Source of the DNA: Rapidithrix thailandica
Lineage (GTDB): Bacteria > Bacteroidota > Bacteroidia > Cytophagales > Flammeovirgaceae
Direction of reading: 5' to 3'
DNA: 64,000 bases
Assembly (NCBI RefSeq): GCF_039710355.1
Contig: NZ_JBDKWZ010000007.1
Coordinates: forward strand, 62,001 to 126,000
Shown piece after piece: positions 16,813 to 26,375 of the stretch (positions are counted from its first letter, which is position 1; each line of letters opens with the position of its first letter). The translations under genes were made by a program, and so were the position numbers. The notes beneath the pieces were generated by a model. That model ran no database searches. It saw nothing but the letters and a program-made list of their open reading frames with translations, and had not been told where the DNA came from.

Positions 16813-18036
16813 TTAATGGCCCTTTTTCAGAATCAAGTGCCCCATTTTATCCCGTTTGGTTTCCAAGTATTTTTGGTTGTGTTTATTCGGCACTACTTCA
16901 ATGCCTACCTGGTCAACGATTTCCAAGCCATACCCTACCAAACCCACACGTTTTTGAGGGTTGTTGGTCATCAATCGCATTTTAGTTACTCCCATGGCCC
17001 GGAGAATCTGAGCACCTACGCCATAGTCGCGCTCATCCATGCCAAAGCCTAACTTCAAGTTGGCTTCCACCGTATCCAGCCCTTGTTCTTGTAATTTATA
17101 GGCCTTCAATTTATTGATCAGACCGATCCCCCGGCCTTCTTGATTCATGTATACAATGATTCCTTTGCCCTCTTTCTCCACCATTTCCATGGCCATTTGC
17201 AATTGTTCGCCACACTCACAACGGCAAGAGCCAAAGATATCTCCGGTCACACAGGAAGAGTGTACCCGGGCCAATACAGGTTCCCCTTCTTCCCAGGTGC
17301 CTTTGGTAAGGGCCAAATGCAAGTCCCCGGTGTTGGTTTGGCGGAAAGCCGTCAGTTCAAATTCACCAAACTGTGTGGGCATTTGAACATCAATCTCCCG
17401 CTTAATCAAGGACTCCTTTTGCAATCGGAATTTAATCAGATCTTCGATAGAGACCAGTTTCAGGTTGAATTTATCCGCCACCTTTTTCAAATCAGGCAAG
17501 CGCGCCATGGTACCATCTTCGTTCATCACTTCCACCAATACTCCCGCAGGTTTCAGTCCTGCCAAACGGGCAAAGTCAATGGCGGCTTCGGTATGTCCGG
17601 TTCTGCGCAGTACCCCCCCTTCTTTGGCTTTGAGCGGAAACACATGTCCGGGGCGACCTAAGTCTTCCGGTTTTGTATCCGGGTCTACCAAAGCCAGGGT
17701 GGTTTTCGCCCGGTCACTGGCCGAAATTCCCGTAGTACAACCATGGCCTAGTAAGTCCACAGTCACGGTAAATGCCGTATTATGCGTGGCCGTATTTTTA
17801 CCTACCATCAATTCCAAGTCCAATTCCTGACAACGCTCTTCGGTCAGAGAACAGCAAATCAGCCCTCTTCCCTCTTTGGCCATAAAATTGATGATCTCCG
17901 GGGTGATACATTCCGCAGCACAGATCATATCCCCTTCATTTTCACGGCCTTCGTCATCAACTACAATGATAATTTCACCGTTTTTGATTGCCTCAATGGC
18001 ATCTTCTATAGGATCCAGTTTAATTTTATCAGTCAT
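16813..18036 (-). CDS. ribBA: Bifunctional 3,4-dihydroxy-2-butanone-4-phosphate synthase / GTP cyclohydrolase II
   Basis: 407 residues from the Met at 18036 (MTDKIKLD); the upstream in-frame Met at 18087 adds 17 unconserved residues. The N-terminal RibB half has VDDEGRENEGDM (Mg and ribulose-5-phosphate site), THNTAFTVTVD and GHTEAAIDFARLAGL. The C-terminal RibA half has CVTGDIFGSCRCECGEQL with three zinc Cys and the GTP-binding TNNPQKR segment. Both halves seem intact, so this gives both precursors for riboflavin. No FMN riboswitch is visible in the 222 bp to cysH. Confidence 0.95.
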   Translation of the reverse strand: MTDKIKLDPIEDAIEAIKNGEIIIVVDDEGRENEGDMICAAECITPEIINFMAKEGRGLICCSLTEERCQELDLELMVGKNTATHNTAFTVTVDLLGHGCTTGISASDRAKTTLALVDPDTKPEDLGRPGHVFPLKAKEGGVLRRTGHTEAAIDFARLAGLKPAGVLVEVMNEDGTMARLPDLKKVADKFNLKLVSIEDLIKFRLQKESLIKREIDVQMPTQFGEFELTAFRQTNTGDLHLALTKGTWEEGEPVLARVHSSCVTGDIFGSCRCECGEQLQMAMEMVEKEGKGIIVYMNQEGRGIGLINKLKAYKLQEQGLDTVEANLKLGFGMDERDYGVGAQILRAMGVTKMRLMTNNPQKRVGLVGYGLEIVDQVGIEVVPNKHNQKYLETKRDKMGHLILKKGH

Positions 18037-18258
18037 GTCTATCTGCTTATAAGCTAGAAAAGCTAATCTTTTGGCTAAGGTAATCAATAATTGATAATAC
18101 CTACAAAGATCACTACTCGAGAGGAAAAAACCATATTTTCCGACAGCCTTAAACAGCGCTTTAGCATTTTCCCTTCTATTTTACATCTGTTGGCCTCAAG
18201 TTGCATAATTGTCCGGTGGGCTGTAAATTTAAGCCCGCAAATAAACCCATTTCTCTTC

Positions 18259-18939
18259 ATGATTGACTTTGCTAAGGAAATTGATAGAATCGCCCGGCAA
18301 ATTGAAGCCTTCCGACAAGATTGCAAATCACTTTTTGTCAGTTCTTCTTTTCAACCCCAAAGTGCAACCTTACTACATATCATCAGCCAAATTGACAAAA
18401 ACATACCGGTGTACTTTCTGAATACGGGCTATCATTTTCCGGAAACACTGGCTTATAAAACACAGCTGGCCGATTTGTTTCAATTGAATGTGATCGACCT
18501 GCACCCTTTGATCGCCAAAAGTCAACAAACGGATGAATACGGCAATTTGCTCTATACTTCTGATCCTGATTATTGTTGCCATTTGAATAAAGTACAACCG
18601 TTGGAGCCTGTCTTACAAGAAAAAGATGTCTGGATTAATGGCATCCGGAAAGGACAAAGCCAACAACGGGCTTCCATGCAAGAGATTGAAAAAGCTCAAT
18701 TTGATGTACTTCGTTACCACCCCTTGCTCGAATGGGATGCTCGAATGGTCCATGGATACATTGCCCAAAACAAACTCCCCCATCACCCTCTGTTACAAAA
18801 GGGATATATGAGTATAGGATGCCAACCTTGTACCCGGAGAGTAAGCGGAACGGTAGATTTTGACAACCGGGAAGGCCGTTGGGCCGGAAAACAAAAAACC
18901 GAATGCGGTTTGCATACCAACCTGATCAAAAAGGATTGA
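18259..18939 (+). CDS. cysH: Phosphoadenylyl/adenylyl-sulfate reductase (CysH family)
   Basis: 226 residues from the ATG at 18259 (MIDFAKEI); the ORF opens at 18091 but the first 56 codons look like untranslated leader. VYFLNTGYHFPET is the PP-loop-side strand; DYCCHLNKVQPL gives the adjacent Cys pair, and GCQPCT the CxxC pair of a [4Fe-4S] cluster, followed by the redox-active Cys in ECGLH. The presence of cluster cysteines points to an APS-reducing enzyme, not the cluster-free PAPS type. It makes sulfite for cysteine synthesis. It diverges from ribBA; no other sulfate genes are adjacent. Confidence 0.93.
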   Translation: MIDFAKEIDRIARQIEAFRQDCKSLFVSSSFQPQSATLLHIISQIDKNIPVYFLNTGYHFPETLAYKTQLADLFQLNVIDLHPLIAKSQQTDEYGNLLYTSDPDYCCHLNKVQPLEPVLQEKDVWINGIRKGQSQQRASMQEIEKAQFDVLRYHPLLEWDARMVHGYIAQNKLPHHPLLQKGYMSIGCQPCTRRVSGTVDFDNREGRWAGKQKTECGLHTNLIKKD

Positions 18940-19291
18940 CAAATAAAGGAGTTAAGGCTTTCTTTATAGAGAAGTGAATTAAACTTTTTCTTTTTCCTAA
19001 AAAATGTTTCAAAAACGTCTCTTCTGTGTTACTTGTTCTCAACAATAGCTTTGGCTATTCTTTTCAAAAAGTGCCTTGATGAGCCGATGTTGATTCCATT
19101 TTCGGTCAAAAACTATAAGTTTAAACCACTTCAGAATTATTTTTCTTGTTTTTTGCAGGAGATTTAGCTCCTCCTTCACTCCATTACTCTTTAATTTCAC
19201 TGTTGCCGGATTAGCGTTTCACGGCTCAATTGAGTATTTTCTCCTTATCTTTGTCAATCAGAGATTTTATTTCCATAATATTAAACTCAAT
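18940..19291. other. Intergenic region containing repeat copy 1
   Basis: 352 bp between cysH and the epimerase gene. It is largely filled by the interspersed repeat (18971-19132). The remaining 160 bp is T-rich and ends with a TATCTTTG (19246-19253) resembling a Bacteroidota -7 box, 39 bp before the epimerase ATG, without a well-spaced -33 TTTG. Confidence 0.6.
18971..19132 (+). repeat. Interspersed MITE-like repeat, copy 1 (full, 162 bp)
   Basis: Begins GAAGTGAATTAAACTTTTTC and ends TTTAAACCACTTC; the two ends are imperfect terminal inverted repeats (GAAGTGnnTTAAACTT). The core contains a perfect hairpin AATAGC-TTTG-GCTATT (19044-19059) and a conserved CCTTGATGAGCCGAT...TTCGGTCAAAAACT block. 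The same 160-bp sequence occurs at 40656 and 53168 with scattered substitutions. Possible 3-bp flanking duplication AGA/AGA. No coding capacity beyond a few codons, no transposase. Confidence 0.85.
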
Positions 19292-20224
19292 ATGCGCGTC
19301 TTGATTACCGGTGGGGCCGGCTACATTGGTACCAGTTTGATTTTTGAATTGGTCACCAATCCCGAAATCAGTGAAATTATCATTTTTGATAACCTGAGCA
19401 GAAAAAATTACAACCTCTTTCTTGCCGAAAAATACCCCTATAAACCTATCCGGTTTGTAAAAGGAGACGTGCTGGACTCCCGCAAACTCAGACAAGTCTT
19501 ACAAGGTGTGGATATAGTTTACCACCTGGCGGCAAAAGTTACCACACCCTTCGCCAATGAAAACCCGCACTCTTTCGAGCAAGTCAACCACTGGGGCACT
19601 GCAGAGTTGAGTTATGCCATCGAAGATAGTGACGTACAAACGGTAATTTACACCAGTAGTACGTCAGTATACGGCCCTTCTGATACGGAAATCAACGAGA
19701 CGACCGTCCCCCGGCCAAAAACCTACTATGGGATTTCAAAATTTCAGGGAGAGCATATGATTAGCCGGCTTGAGGAGCAACGGAAGGCAATTGTTTTGCG
19801 CTTGGGAAATGTATATGGCTACAACAAAAGTATGCGCTTTGATGCCGTCATCAACAAATTCATGTTTGAAGCCCACTTTCTCAACCATATCACCGTACAG
19901 GGAAGTGGCGTACAAAGCCGGGCCTTTATCAATATTGACAAAGTAGCTACCGTACTGGACAAGCTCCCACATATGGACGTTCCTTCCGGCACTTACAACC
20001 TGGTAGAACGGAACTTGAGTATCAATGAAATTGCCGAACACACACAAGAGATTTACCCGGATCTGCAAATTACCTATATCCAACAAGAGTTGGAATTAAA
20101 CAGTATTGCCGTAAGTCCGGAATCCGTATTAAACGCATATGATTTGGTAAAAGAAAGTGATTTTAAACGGGAATTACTGCTTTTTAAAGACAGCTTTGCT
20201 TTCAAGCTATACAATAGGCATTGA
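19292..20224 (+). CDS. NAD-dependent epimerase/dehydratase (extended SDR)
   Basis: 310 residues. The Rossmann motif is TGGAGYIGTSLI at the N-terminus; the active site has Ser/Thr in TSSTSVYGPS and Tyr-x3-Lys in YYGISK. The NAD adenosine contact DNLSRKN follows strand two. It resembles UDP-glucose 4-epimerase/GDP-mannose dehydratase-type enzymes; the exact nucleotide sugar or other substrate cannot be read, and no polysaccharide cluster surrounds it. Single-gene unit converging on tsaD across the terminator at 20343-20388. Confidence 0.88.
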   Translation: MRVLITGGAGYIGTSLIFELVTNPEISEIIIFDNLSRKNYNLFLAEKYPYKPIRFVKGDVLDSRKLRQVLQGVDIVYHLAAKVTTPFANENPHSFEQVNHWGTAELSYAIEDSDVQTVIYTSSTSVYGPSDTEINETTVPRPKTYYGISKFQGEHMISRLEEQRKAIVLRLGNVYGYNKSMRFDAVINKFMFEAHFLNHITVQGSGVQSRAFINIDKVATVLDKLPHMDVPSGTYNLVERNLSINEIAEHTQEIYPDLQITYIQQELELNSIAVSPESVLNAYDLVKESDFKRELLLFKDSFAFKLYNRH

Positions 20225-20342
20225 AGTCTTTTTCTCGCCTATAAAACTTGGCAGAAACATTCAATTGAGCATTTCTCATACTGAATTAGCCACACAGGCC
20301 AGCCGGACTCTAGAAATCAAATCACAATACTACATAAAAGCC

Positions 20343-20388
20343 AAGAGGTAGTGTATCCTTCATTAAAGGTATACTACCTCTTCTTTTG
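20343..20388. terminator. Bidirectional terminator between the epimerase gene and tsaD
   Basis: AAGAGGTAGTGTA (from 20343) pairs with TACTACCTCTT (20372-20382), with an inner CCTT/AAGG pairing, followed by CTTTT on the plus strand. It sits between two converging genes. Confidence 0.75.
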
Positions 20389-20404
20389 TTACGCTTGCCA
20401 TGCT

Positions 20405-21418
20405 CTATGTACCATGGAATTTCATCCGGGGGTTGGGCACAGCATCCAAGCCGACAAATTCTTTTTCCAAAAACTTATAATGAGCTGCCATGGCAATCAT
20501 GGCGGCATTGTCCGTGCAATATTCAAACTGAGGGATAAAAGTAGTCCATCCTCGTTTTTCCCCCTCTTGTAGCAAAGTGCTTCGCAAGCCAGAGTTGGCC
20601 GATACTCCCCCGGCAATCCCAATATGTTTGATGTGATGTTGACGAGCCGCTTTTTTCAGCTTTTGCATCAGCATTTTAATCAATGTATGTTGTACGCTTG
20701 CGCAAATATCTTCCAGGTTATTTTTAACAAAATCCGGATCTTTTTTCACTTCTCTTTGAAGGAAATATAGAATAGCCGTTTTGATGCCACTAAAAGAAAA
20801 GTTCAAGCCCGGGGTACTGGTTTCCGGAAATTCAAAACGGAGCGGATTACCTTTTTGCGCATATTGATCTATCAGGGGTCCGCCCGGATACGGCAATCCG
20901 ATAATTTTGGCAGTTTTGTCAAATGCTTCCCCTACCGCATCGTCCTGGGTTTCTCCCAATACTTCCATTTCCAAAGGACTCTTCACCAAGACAATCTGTG
21001 TATGCCCTCCACTGACGGTAAGGCACAGAAACGGAAATTCCGGCTTGGGCTCTTCAATAAAATGCGCCAAAATATGCGCTTGCATATGATTCACTCCAAT
21101 CAAAGGAACTTGCAAAGCCATGGCCATGGCTTTGGCAAAAGAAGCTCCGACCAATAAAGCTCCCAACAGGCCCGGCCCTTGGGTAAACGCAATAGCCGAC
21201 AGTTCGCTCTTAGCAATGCCTGCTTGCCGGAGGGCTTCATCTACCACCGGTACGATGTTCTTTTGGTGGGCACGGGAGGCCAATTCCGGGACAACGCCAC
21301 CATATTTCCGGTGAACATCCTGGGTAGCAATGATGTTATTGATAATTTTACCATTGATAATCACCGAAGCCGAAGTTTCATCACAAGAGGACTCGATGGC
21401 CAGAAGTTTTATATCCAT
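20405..21418 (-). CDS. tsaD: tRNA N6-adenosine threonylcarbamoyltransferase
   Basis: 337 residues from the Met at 21418 (MDIKLLAIESSCDETS), the standard start; the ORF opens at 21481 but adds 21 unconserved residues. The metal-binding HMQAHILAHF (His-x3-His), VSGGHTQIV, GEAFDKTAKIIGLPYPGGP and NAAMIAMAA are all present. With TsaB, TsaE and TsaC it makes t6A-37 in ANN-decoding tRNAs. Divergent from the tamB-like gene, an arrangement I recall in other Bacteroidota. Confidence 0.97.
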   Translation of the reverse strand: MDIKLLAIESSCDETSASVIINGKIINNIIATQDVHRKYGGVVPELASRAHQKNIVPVVDEALRQAGIAKSELSAIAFTQGPGLLGALLVGASFAKAMAMALQVPLIGVNHMQAHILAHFIEEPKPEFPFLCLTVSGGHTQIVLVKSPLEMEVLGETQDDAVGEAFDKTAKIIGLPYPGGPLIDQYAQKGNPLRFEFPETSTPGLNFSFSGIKTAILYFLQREVKKDPDFVKNNLEDICASVQHTLIKMLMQKLKKAARQHHIKHIGIAGGVSANSGLRSTLLQEGEKRGWTTFIPQFEYCTDNAAMIAMAAHYKFLEKEFVGLDAVPNPRMKFHGT

Positions 21419-21556
21419 AAAGATTGAATTCTTTGTCATTTGCTGTGTGTTTTCACACAAGCAGGTATAGAACTTGTACAACTATTTTTAAAAACATTTC
21501 ACCCACTCCTATCTATTAAATACCAAAATAGTTTTTCAAACTATCTTTAAACATGC

Positions 21557-21586
21557 TTTAAACTAAACAAGATTGAGATAAATTTG
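21557..21586 (+). promoter_or_regulatory. Putative promoter of the tamB-like gene
   Basis: TTTA (21557-21560) is followed after 18 bp by TAAATTTG (21579-21586), an exact TAnnTTTG -7 box with an imperfect -33 TTTG. It would start transcription near 21593, about 110 nt before the assigned start. Confidence 0.5.
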
Positions 21587-21702
21587 TATTCGAGATCCAT
21601 ACAAAGATACAAGATTCAAAGCAGGGTACCTCTAAAGGGCTATTTTGCCTTTGAAACTACATCCCATACATTTAAAAATTAAAGGAATATACTCTGGGCA
21701 GA

Positions 21703-24700
21703 TTGGGCACAAAATTAACAAATAAACAGCAAACCGTGCGAAAGAAGGCCTTTCTGGCACGGGCAAGGCAACTACTCAGCCGTTTGGCTATCGGGTTGTT
21801 GACTTTCACCATGCTGTTGTTAATGGCCGTTCAGTTTCCGGGAGTACAGACGTACCTGGCAGAGGTAGCCACCCGGAAATTAAGCGAAGTCAGTGGTTTC
21901 CCCGTCCATGTCCGGTCGGTCGCTATCGACTGGTTTGATGTGATCCGGCTGGAAGGTATCACCATTCAGAACTCCAACAAAGAATCCATCATCACTGCAG
22001 AAAGCCTTAGTGTGGATTACTACTTCAAAGAGTTGATTCAAAATGGGGATATTTATCTGGATAAGGTAGAGTTGGGAGATGCCGAGGTCAATCTGGTCAG
22101 AAGAGACGAACTCAACCTCTTGGAGTTTGTACATGCTATGAATGAAGCCTTCAAGAAGAAGAAGTCTCAAAAAAAGAAGAAATTAAGCCTTTTTCATATC
22201 GACAAAGTCAATCTGGCCAATGTCGTTTTACACTATGACAAGCCACCGGCTCCCTATTTACCAACCGAAGCTTTTGATTACAATCACTTTACGGTCGATA
22301 GCATTTACGGAGAAGCCTCCCGTTTCCGGGTCGCTTATGACACCATTGAATTCCGGATGGATAACCTTCAGGGAACGGAGGTAAAAACGGGGCTGGAAGT
22401 CAAAGAGCTGGATGTCTTTTACCGTTATTGTCGCAAGTCCATGACCTTTGACGACTTGTTCGCTAGGGTAGGAAAAAGTACCCTCACCGACTCACTGGTA
22501 TTTGCGTACGATCACCCTTCCAACCTTAACAACTTTAATACGGAAGTAACCCTGCACGCCCATTTGGATAGTTCGGTCATTCATATGGAAGACCTGGCCC
22601 ATTTCAATCAAAAGTTCAAACCCATCAAGGATGTCTATACTGTTACGGGAGATGTCAAGGGAAGCGTTTCTAATTTCAGGGTCCGAAACCTGGATGCGCA
22701 ATTTGGCCAAGGAAGTCATTTGGTAGGCAATGTGGAATTTAACGGTTTCCCCAATGTCTTGGAAACGTTCTACGATTTGGATTTTACACAAGGAAAGCTG
22801 GATACCCGCGACCTGCAGCAATATTTGCCGGAGTACGAATATCAGATTATTTCCAAATTCGGGAAAGTCCAATTCCAATCGGATTTCATTGGTTTCCTTA
22901 CCGACTTTGCCACCAAGGGAAGGTTCCATACCAGCTTGGGGCATTTGATCACGGATATTAATATTAAAACAGAAAAGTCCTTGTACAAGGGAGCCTTAAC
23001 CACCCGGGGTTTTGACCTGGGCCGGTTGCTGGACATGTCTGATATGGTCCAGAAAGTGGATATGAACGGCAAAATTCAAGGCTCCGGCTTTCGTATGGAC
23101 AATGCCAATTTTGTATTGAATGCCCGGTTACAGCGTTTCGGTTTGATGGGGTATGATTACCAAAATATCACCCTGGACAGCAGTCATTTCCAAAAAAATG
23201 TTTTTGTGGGGGAGTTAAGTGTAAAGGACCCTAACCTTCAGATGTATATGGACGGAGAGGTGAATTTTAAGGACAGTACTTTTAATTTCATCGCACAATT
23301 AGATACCGTTCATCTCGATCAAATCAATTTGTCAAACGATCCTTTGTTCATCCGCTCGCAGATTCATGCCAACTTTACAGGCCTGGATCCTGAAGATATT
23401 GACGGAGTCATAAGCCTTTACAACAACGAGGTCCTTTACCGCAGAAAGCAACTGCTTTTGGACAGCCTGACCATCACTACGGATGCCAAGCCGAATACGC
23501 GATCCATTCAGGTGAATTCTGAACTCATCAGCGTGGACTTATCTGGCGATTTCGAATTTTCACAACTAATTCCGGATGCACAAAATTTCTACAGAGAATT
23601 TCAGATAGCCCATTCTTTGGATGATTCTGTGGCAAGGGCTTATTATGCCGAAAAAGCAAAAAAGCCCGAAATTCCACCTTATAACCTGACCTTTGAAGTA
23701 GATATGCCCAATGCCAATAAAGTACTCCGCTTGTTCAACGATTATATTTATTTGGCTGAGTACTCCCACCTGAGTGGCGCGATGACAGTAGCGGATTCCC
23801 TTCAATTCCAACTGGACTTCAAGACCGATACCATGATTTACCAAGCTGTGGAAATGATGGGCAATCAAGTCAAAATATCCGGTTATAAACCTCAAGACAG
23901 TGTGCTCTTTTACAGCGAAGTATATGTAAACTCCGCTCATCAACTGCTGGACCAAGTGAAAACGGAAAATTTCCAATTCACCGCCATCCGCAGCGACAGC
24001 ACCTATTTTTTGGATGGAATGATCGAACATTCGGATTCCGAAGACTTTTTTCATGTGCAAGGCGATATCAACCTTTTCAAAGACCGTATGGAGTTGGAGT
24101 TTTCCGAATCCGACTTTCTATTCTTAGACCACTATTGGGACAGTGACGGACTCAACCGGATTGTCATAAGTGATTCATTGTATCAGTTTCAGGATGTATC
24201 TTTCAGCAGTGGCAATCAAAAAGTTTCGGCCCATGGTACCTTATCCTCAGACAGTACGCAATCTCTCTTGATCGATATTCAAAACTTCAGTTTGAATATG
24301 CTCAGTAATTATCTGGGTAGAGATTTACAGGGGAAATTAAATATGGAAGGGAGGCTCACCAATTACTTCCGGAATACTCGCCTGGAAAGCAATGGTGTGG
24401 TGGAAGGCATCGAAGTAGATGGTTTTTATTTGGGGAACCTCAAAGCCAATTCGTCTTGGAACAATGCTTCTTCCTCTCTGGATATTGAGGCAAACCTGGA
24501 ACGCGATGGGAAAAACATTGTCAAATTATTGGGAGGCTACAATCCCCAAGCAAGCGAATATGAACAGCTCAACCTGGACCTAATCCTGGACGGGGCCTCT
24601 CTGGAAATCGTGGAGCCCTTCCTCAAAGAGCAAGCCTCGGAGTTTAAAGGAATTGCCATCGGGTATATTACCATCAAAGGATCTTTGGAAGAACCTACAT

Positions 24701-26346
24701 TAAAAGGAGATGCCCTAGTACATGACGGTAGCTTTAAGGTCAATTATTTGAATACAACCTACGGCTTTAACGACCGGATCTATTTTTACGAAGATCAGAT
24801 TGGGTTTAAAAACCTGCGCTTAGTAGACAAAAACGACCATTATGCCTACTTAAACGGGGGCCTTTATCACAACGGGCTAAAAAACTTTGTCATCCAGCTC
24901 TCTGCCCAACTGCGTCAGTTCCAGGTATTGGATACCCAACAGGAGCACAACGAATTGTTTTATGGTGCTGCCGTAGGTACAGGTTCCGTAGAATTTTTCG
25001 GGCCTTTGGAAAACATAGAGATTACGGTGAATGCTTTAACAAACTATGGCACTAAAATCTACATTCCACTAGAAAGCGAAGAAACCATCGAGGATCAAAA
25101 CTATATCACGTTCGTTGCCCCTAACCATGCTTCGGATTCAACCATTCACCTACAGGCCAGCAAAGAAAAGGTCGACTTAAGTGGTATCAAAATGGACTTC
25201 AACCTGGAAATCACTCCGGATGCCTATTGCGAAATTATTTTTGACAAACAGGCGGGAGACATTATCCGGGGAAATGCCAATGGAAAACTCACCATGAACA
25301 TCGACACACAGGGGGAATTTAACATGTACGGTGATGTGGAAATCGTAAAGGGGGAATATAACTTCACCATGTTGAATATTATCAACAAAAACTTCGGAAT
25401 ACTGCCCGGTTCGCATATTACCTGGCAAGGCGATCCGTATGCTGCGGAGATGGACGTCACCGCCAACTATACGCAATTTACCTCCCTGGCACCGATTCTT
25501 GACTATACGGACAGTACTATCCTTACCGCACCGGAGGTGAAGCGAAAATACCCGGTGGATGTATTGTTGGACTTACAAGGCAAACTCATGTCGCCCGATA
25601 TTTCCTTCAATATCAATGTACGGAACTATCCGAACACCGTACTGGCCAGTGGAATCCCTATCTCCCTGGAAAGTGAGGTGGCGGCATTTAAACAAAGAAT
25701 CAAATCCGATGAACAAGAGCTGAACCGGCAGGTTTTCAGTTTGATTGTTTTGAAAAAGCTTTCCCCGGAAAAAACCTTTAGTGGTATTTCTCAATCTGCC
25801 AGTAGTAGTGTAAGTGAGCTTTTCACCAATCAGTTGAGCTATTGGGTGTCACAAGTGGATGAAAACTTGGAAATTGACGTGGATCTCAACGGATTGGATG
25901 CGGAGTCTCTCAACACGCTTCAATTGCGTTTGTCCTACTCCTTATTTAACGGCCGGCTGAGGGTAACACGGGACGGGGCCTTTACGCATGCCAATAATAA
26001 AGCCAATGCCGCCAGTATTGTAGGAGACTGGACCATCGAATACCTACTCAACCCCGATGGAAGTTTGCGGATTAAAATGTACCATAAGCTCAACGCCAAT
26101 TCCTTTAATACAGGATTGGAAAATAACTCCGTAGCGGGCACCAGTATTCTACATACCAAGAGCTTTAACTTCTTTGACGAAATTTTCTTGGGTGACCGCA
26201 AAAAACGCCAGAAGAGAAAGGAACTGAGACAACAACGCAAGAAGAAAAAGATAGCCCAGGAAAAAAAAGCATTGGAGGTAAAAAAAGAAAAGAAACTTCC
26301 GGATAAAGAAAAGTCCCAAAAGAAAGAGGAAACAGAAAATGAATAA
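21703..26346 (+). CDS. TamB-like translocation/assembly module protein (DUF490 C-terminal domain)
   Basis: 1547 residues. A Lys/Arg-rich start and one membrane anchor (about 27-45) are followed by a very long stretch of short beta strands, the beta-taco groove expected of TamB/AsmA-like lipid-bridge proteins, and a conserved C-terminal TamB (DUF490) domain (about 1150-1500; e.g. GDVEIVKGEYNFTML and FNINVRNYPNT). It likely spans the periplasm and helps outer-membrane assembly or phospholipid transport. The last 50 residues are an unusual Lys/Glu-rich tail. There is no ATG: an in-frame stop at 21673 leaves only CTG (21694) or TTG (21703) as starts; AAAGGA at 21681-21686 is spaced best for the CTG. 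Confidence 0.85.
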   Translation: MGTKLTNKQQTVRKKAFLARARQLLSRLAIGLLTFTMLLLMAVQFPGVQTYLAEVATRKLSEVSGFPVHVRSVAIDWFDVIRLEGITIQNSNKESIITAESLSVDYYFKELIQNGDIYLDKVELGDAEVNLVRRDELNLLEFVHAMNEAFKKKKSQKKKKLSLFHIDKVNLANVVLHYDKPPAPYLPTEAFDYNHFTVDSIYGEASRFRVAYDTIEFRMDNLQGTEVKTGLEVKELDVFYRYCRKSMTFDDLFARVGKSTLTDSLVFAYDHPSNLNNFNTEVTLHAHLDSSVIHMEDLAHFNQKFKPIKDVYTVTGDVKGSVSNFRVRNLDAQFGQGSHLVGNVEFNGFPNVLETFYDLDFTQGKLDTRDLQQYLPEYEYQIISKFGKVQFQSDFIGFLTDFATKGRFHTSLGHLITDINIKTEKSLYKGALTTRGFDLGRLLDMSDMVQKVDMNGKIQGSGFRMDNANFVLNARLQRFGLMGYDYQNITLDSSHFQKNVFVGELSVKDPNLQMYMDGEVNFKDSTFNFIAQLDTVHLDQINLSNDPLFIRSQIHANFTGLDPEDIDGVISLYNNEVLYRRKQLLLDSLTITTDAKPNTRSIQVNSELISVDLSGDFEFSQLIPDAQNFYREFQIAHSLDDSVARAYYAEKAKKPEIPPYNLTFEVDMPNANKVLRLFNDYIYLAEYSHLSGAMTVADSLQFQLDFKTDTMIYQAVEMMGNQVKISGYKPQDSVLFYSEVYVNSAHQLLDQVKTENFQFTAIRSDSTYFLDGMIEHSDSEDFFHVQGDINLFKDRMELEFSESDFLFLDHYWDSDGLNRIVISDSLYQFQDVSFSSGNQKVSAHGTLSSDSTQSLLIDIQNFSLNMLSNYLGRDLQGKLNMEGRLTNYFRNTRLESNGVVEGIEVDGFYLGNLKANSSWNNASSSLDIEANLERDGKNIVKLLGGYNPQASEYEQLNLDLILDGASLEIVEPFLKEQASEFKGIAIGYITIKGSLEEPTLKGDALVHDGSFKVNYLNTTYGFNDRIYFYEDQIGFKNLRLVDKNDHYAYLNGGLYHNGLKNFVIQLSAQLRQFQVLDTQQEHNELFYGAAVGTGSVEFFGPLENIEITVNALTNYGTKIYIPLESEETIEDQNYITFVAPNHASDSTIHLQASKEKVDLSGIKMDFNLEITPDAYCEIIFDKQAGDIIRGNANGKLTMNIDTQGEFNMYGDVEIVKGEYNFTMLNIINKNFGILPGSHITWQGDPYAAEMDVTANYTQFTSLAPILDYTDSTILTAPEVKRKYPVDVLLDLQGKLMSPDISFNINVRNYPNTVLASGIPISLESEVAAFKQRIKSDEQELNRQVFSLIVLKKLSPEKTFSGISQSASSSVSELFTNQLSYWVSQVDENLEIDVDLNGLDAESLNTLQLRLSYSLFNGRLRVTRDGAFTHANNKANAASIVGDWTIEYLLNPDGSLRIKMYHKLNANSFNTGLENNSVAGTSILHTKSFNFFDEIFLGDRKKRQKRKELRQQRKKKKIAQEKKALEVKKEKKLPDKEKSQKKEETENE

Positions 26347-26375
26347 CCATTCGCTGTTTTCTCTTTTCATTCTGA

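Noticed and set aside
17140..17661. 173-codon plus-strand ORF within ribBA
   Set aside because: Antisense to intact RibB/RibA motifs; composition is that of a reverse frame.
18037..18258. FMN riboswitch before ribBA
   Set aside because: None of the conserved FMN-aptamer segments could be found on the minus strand in the leader.
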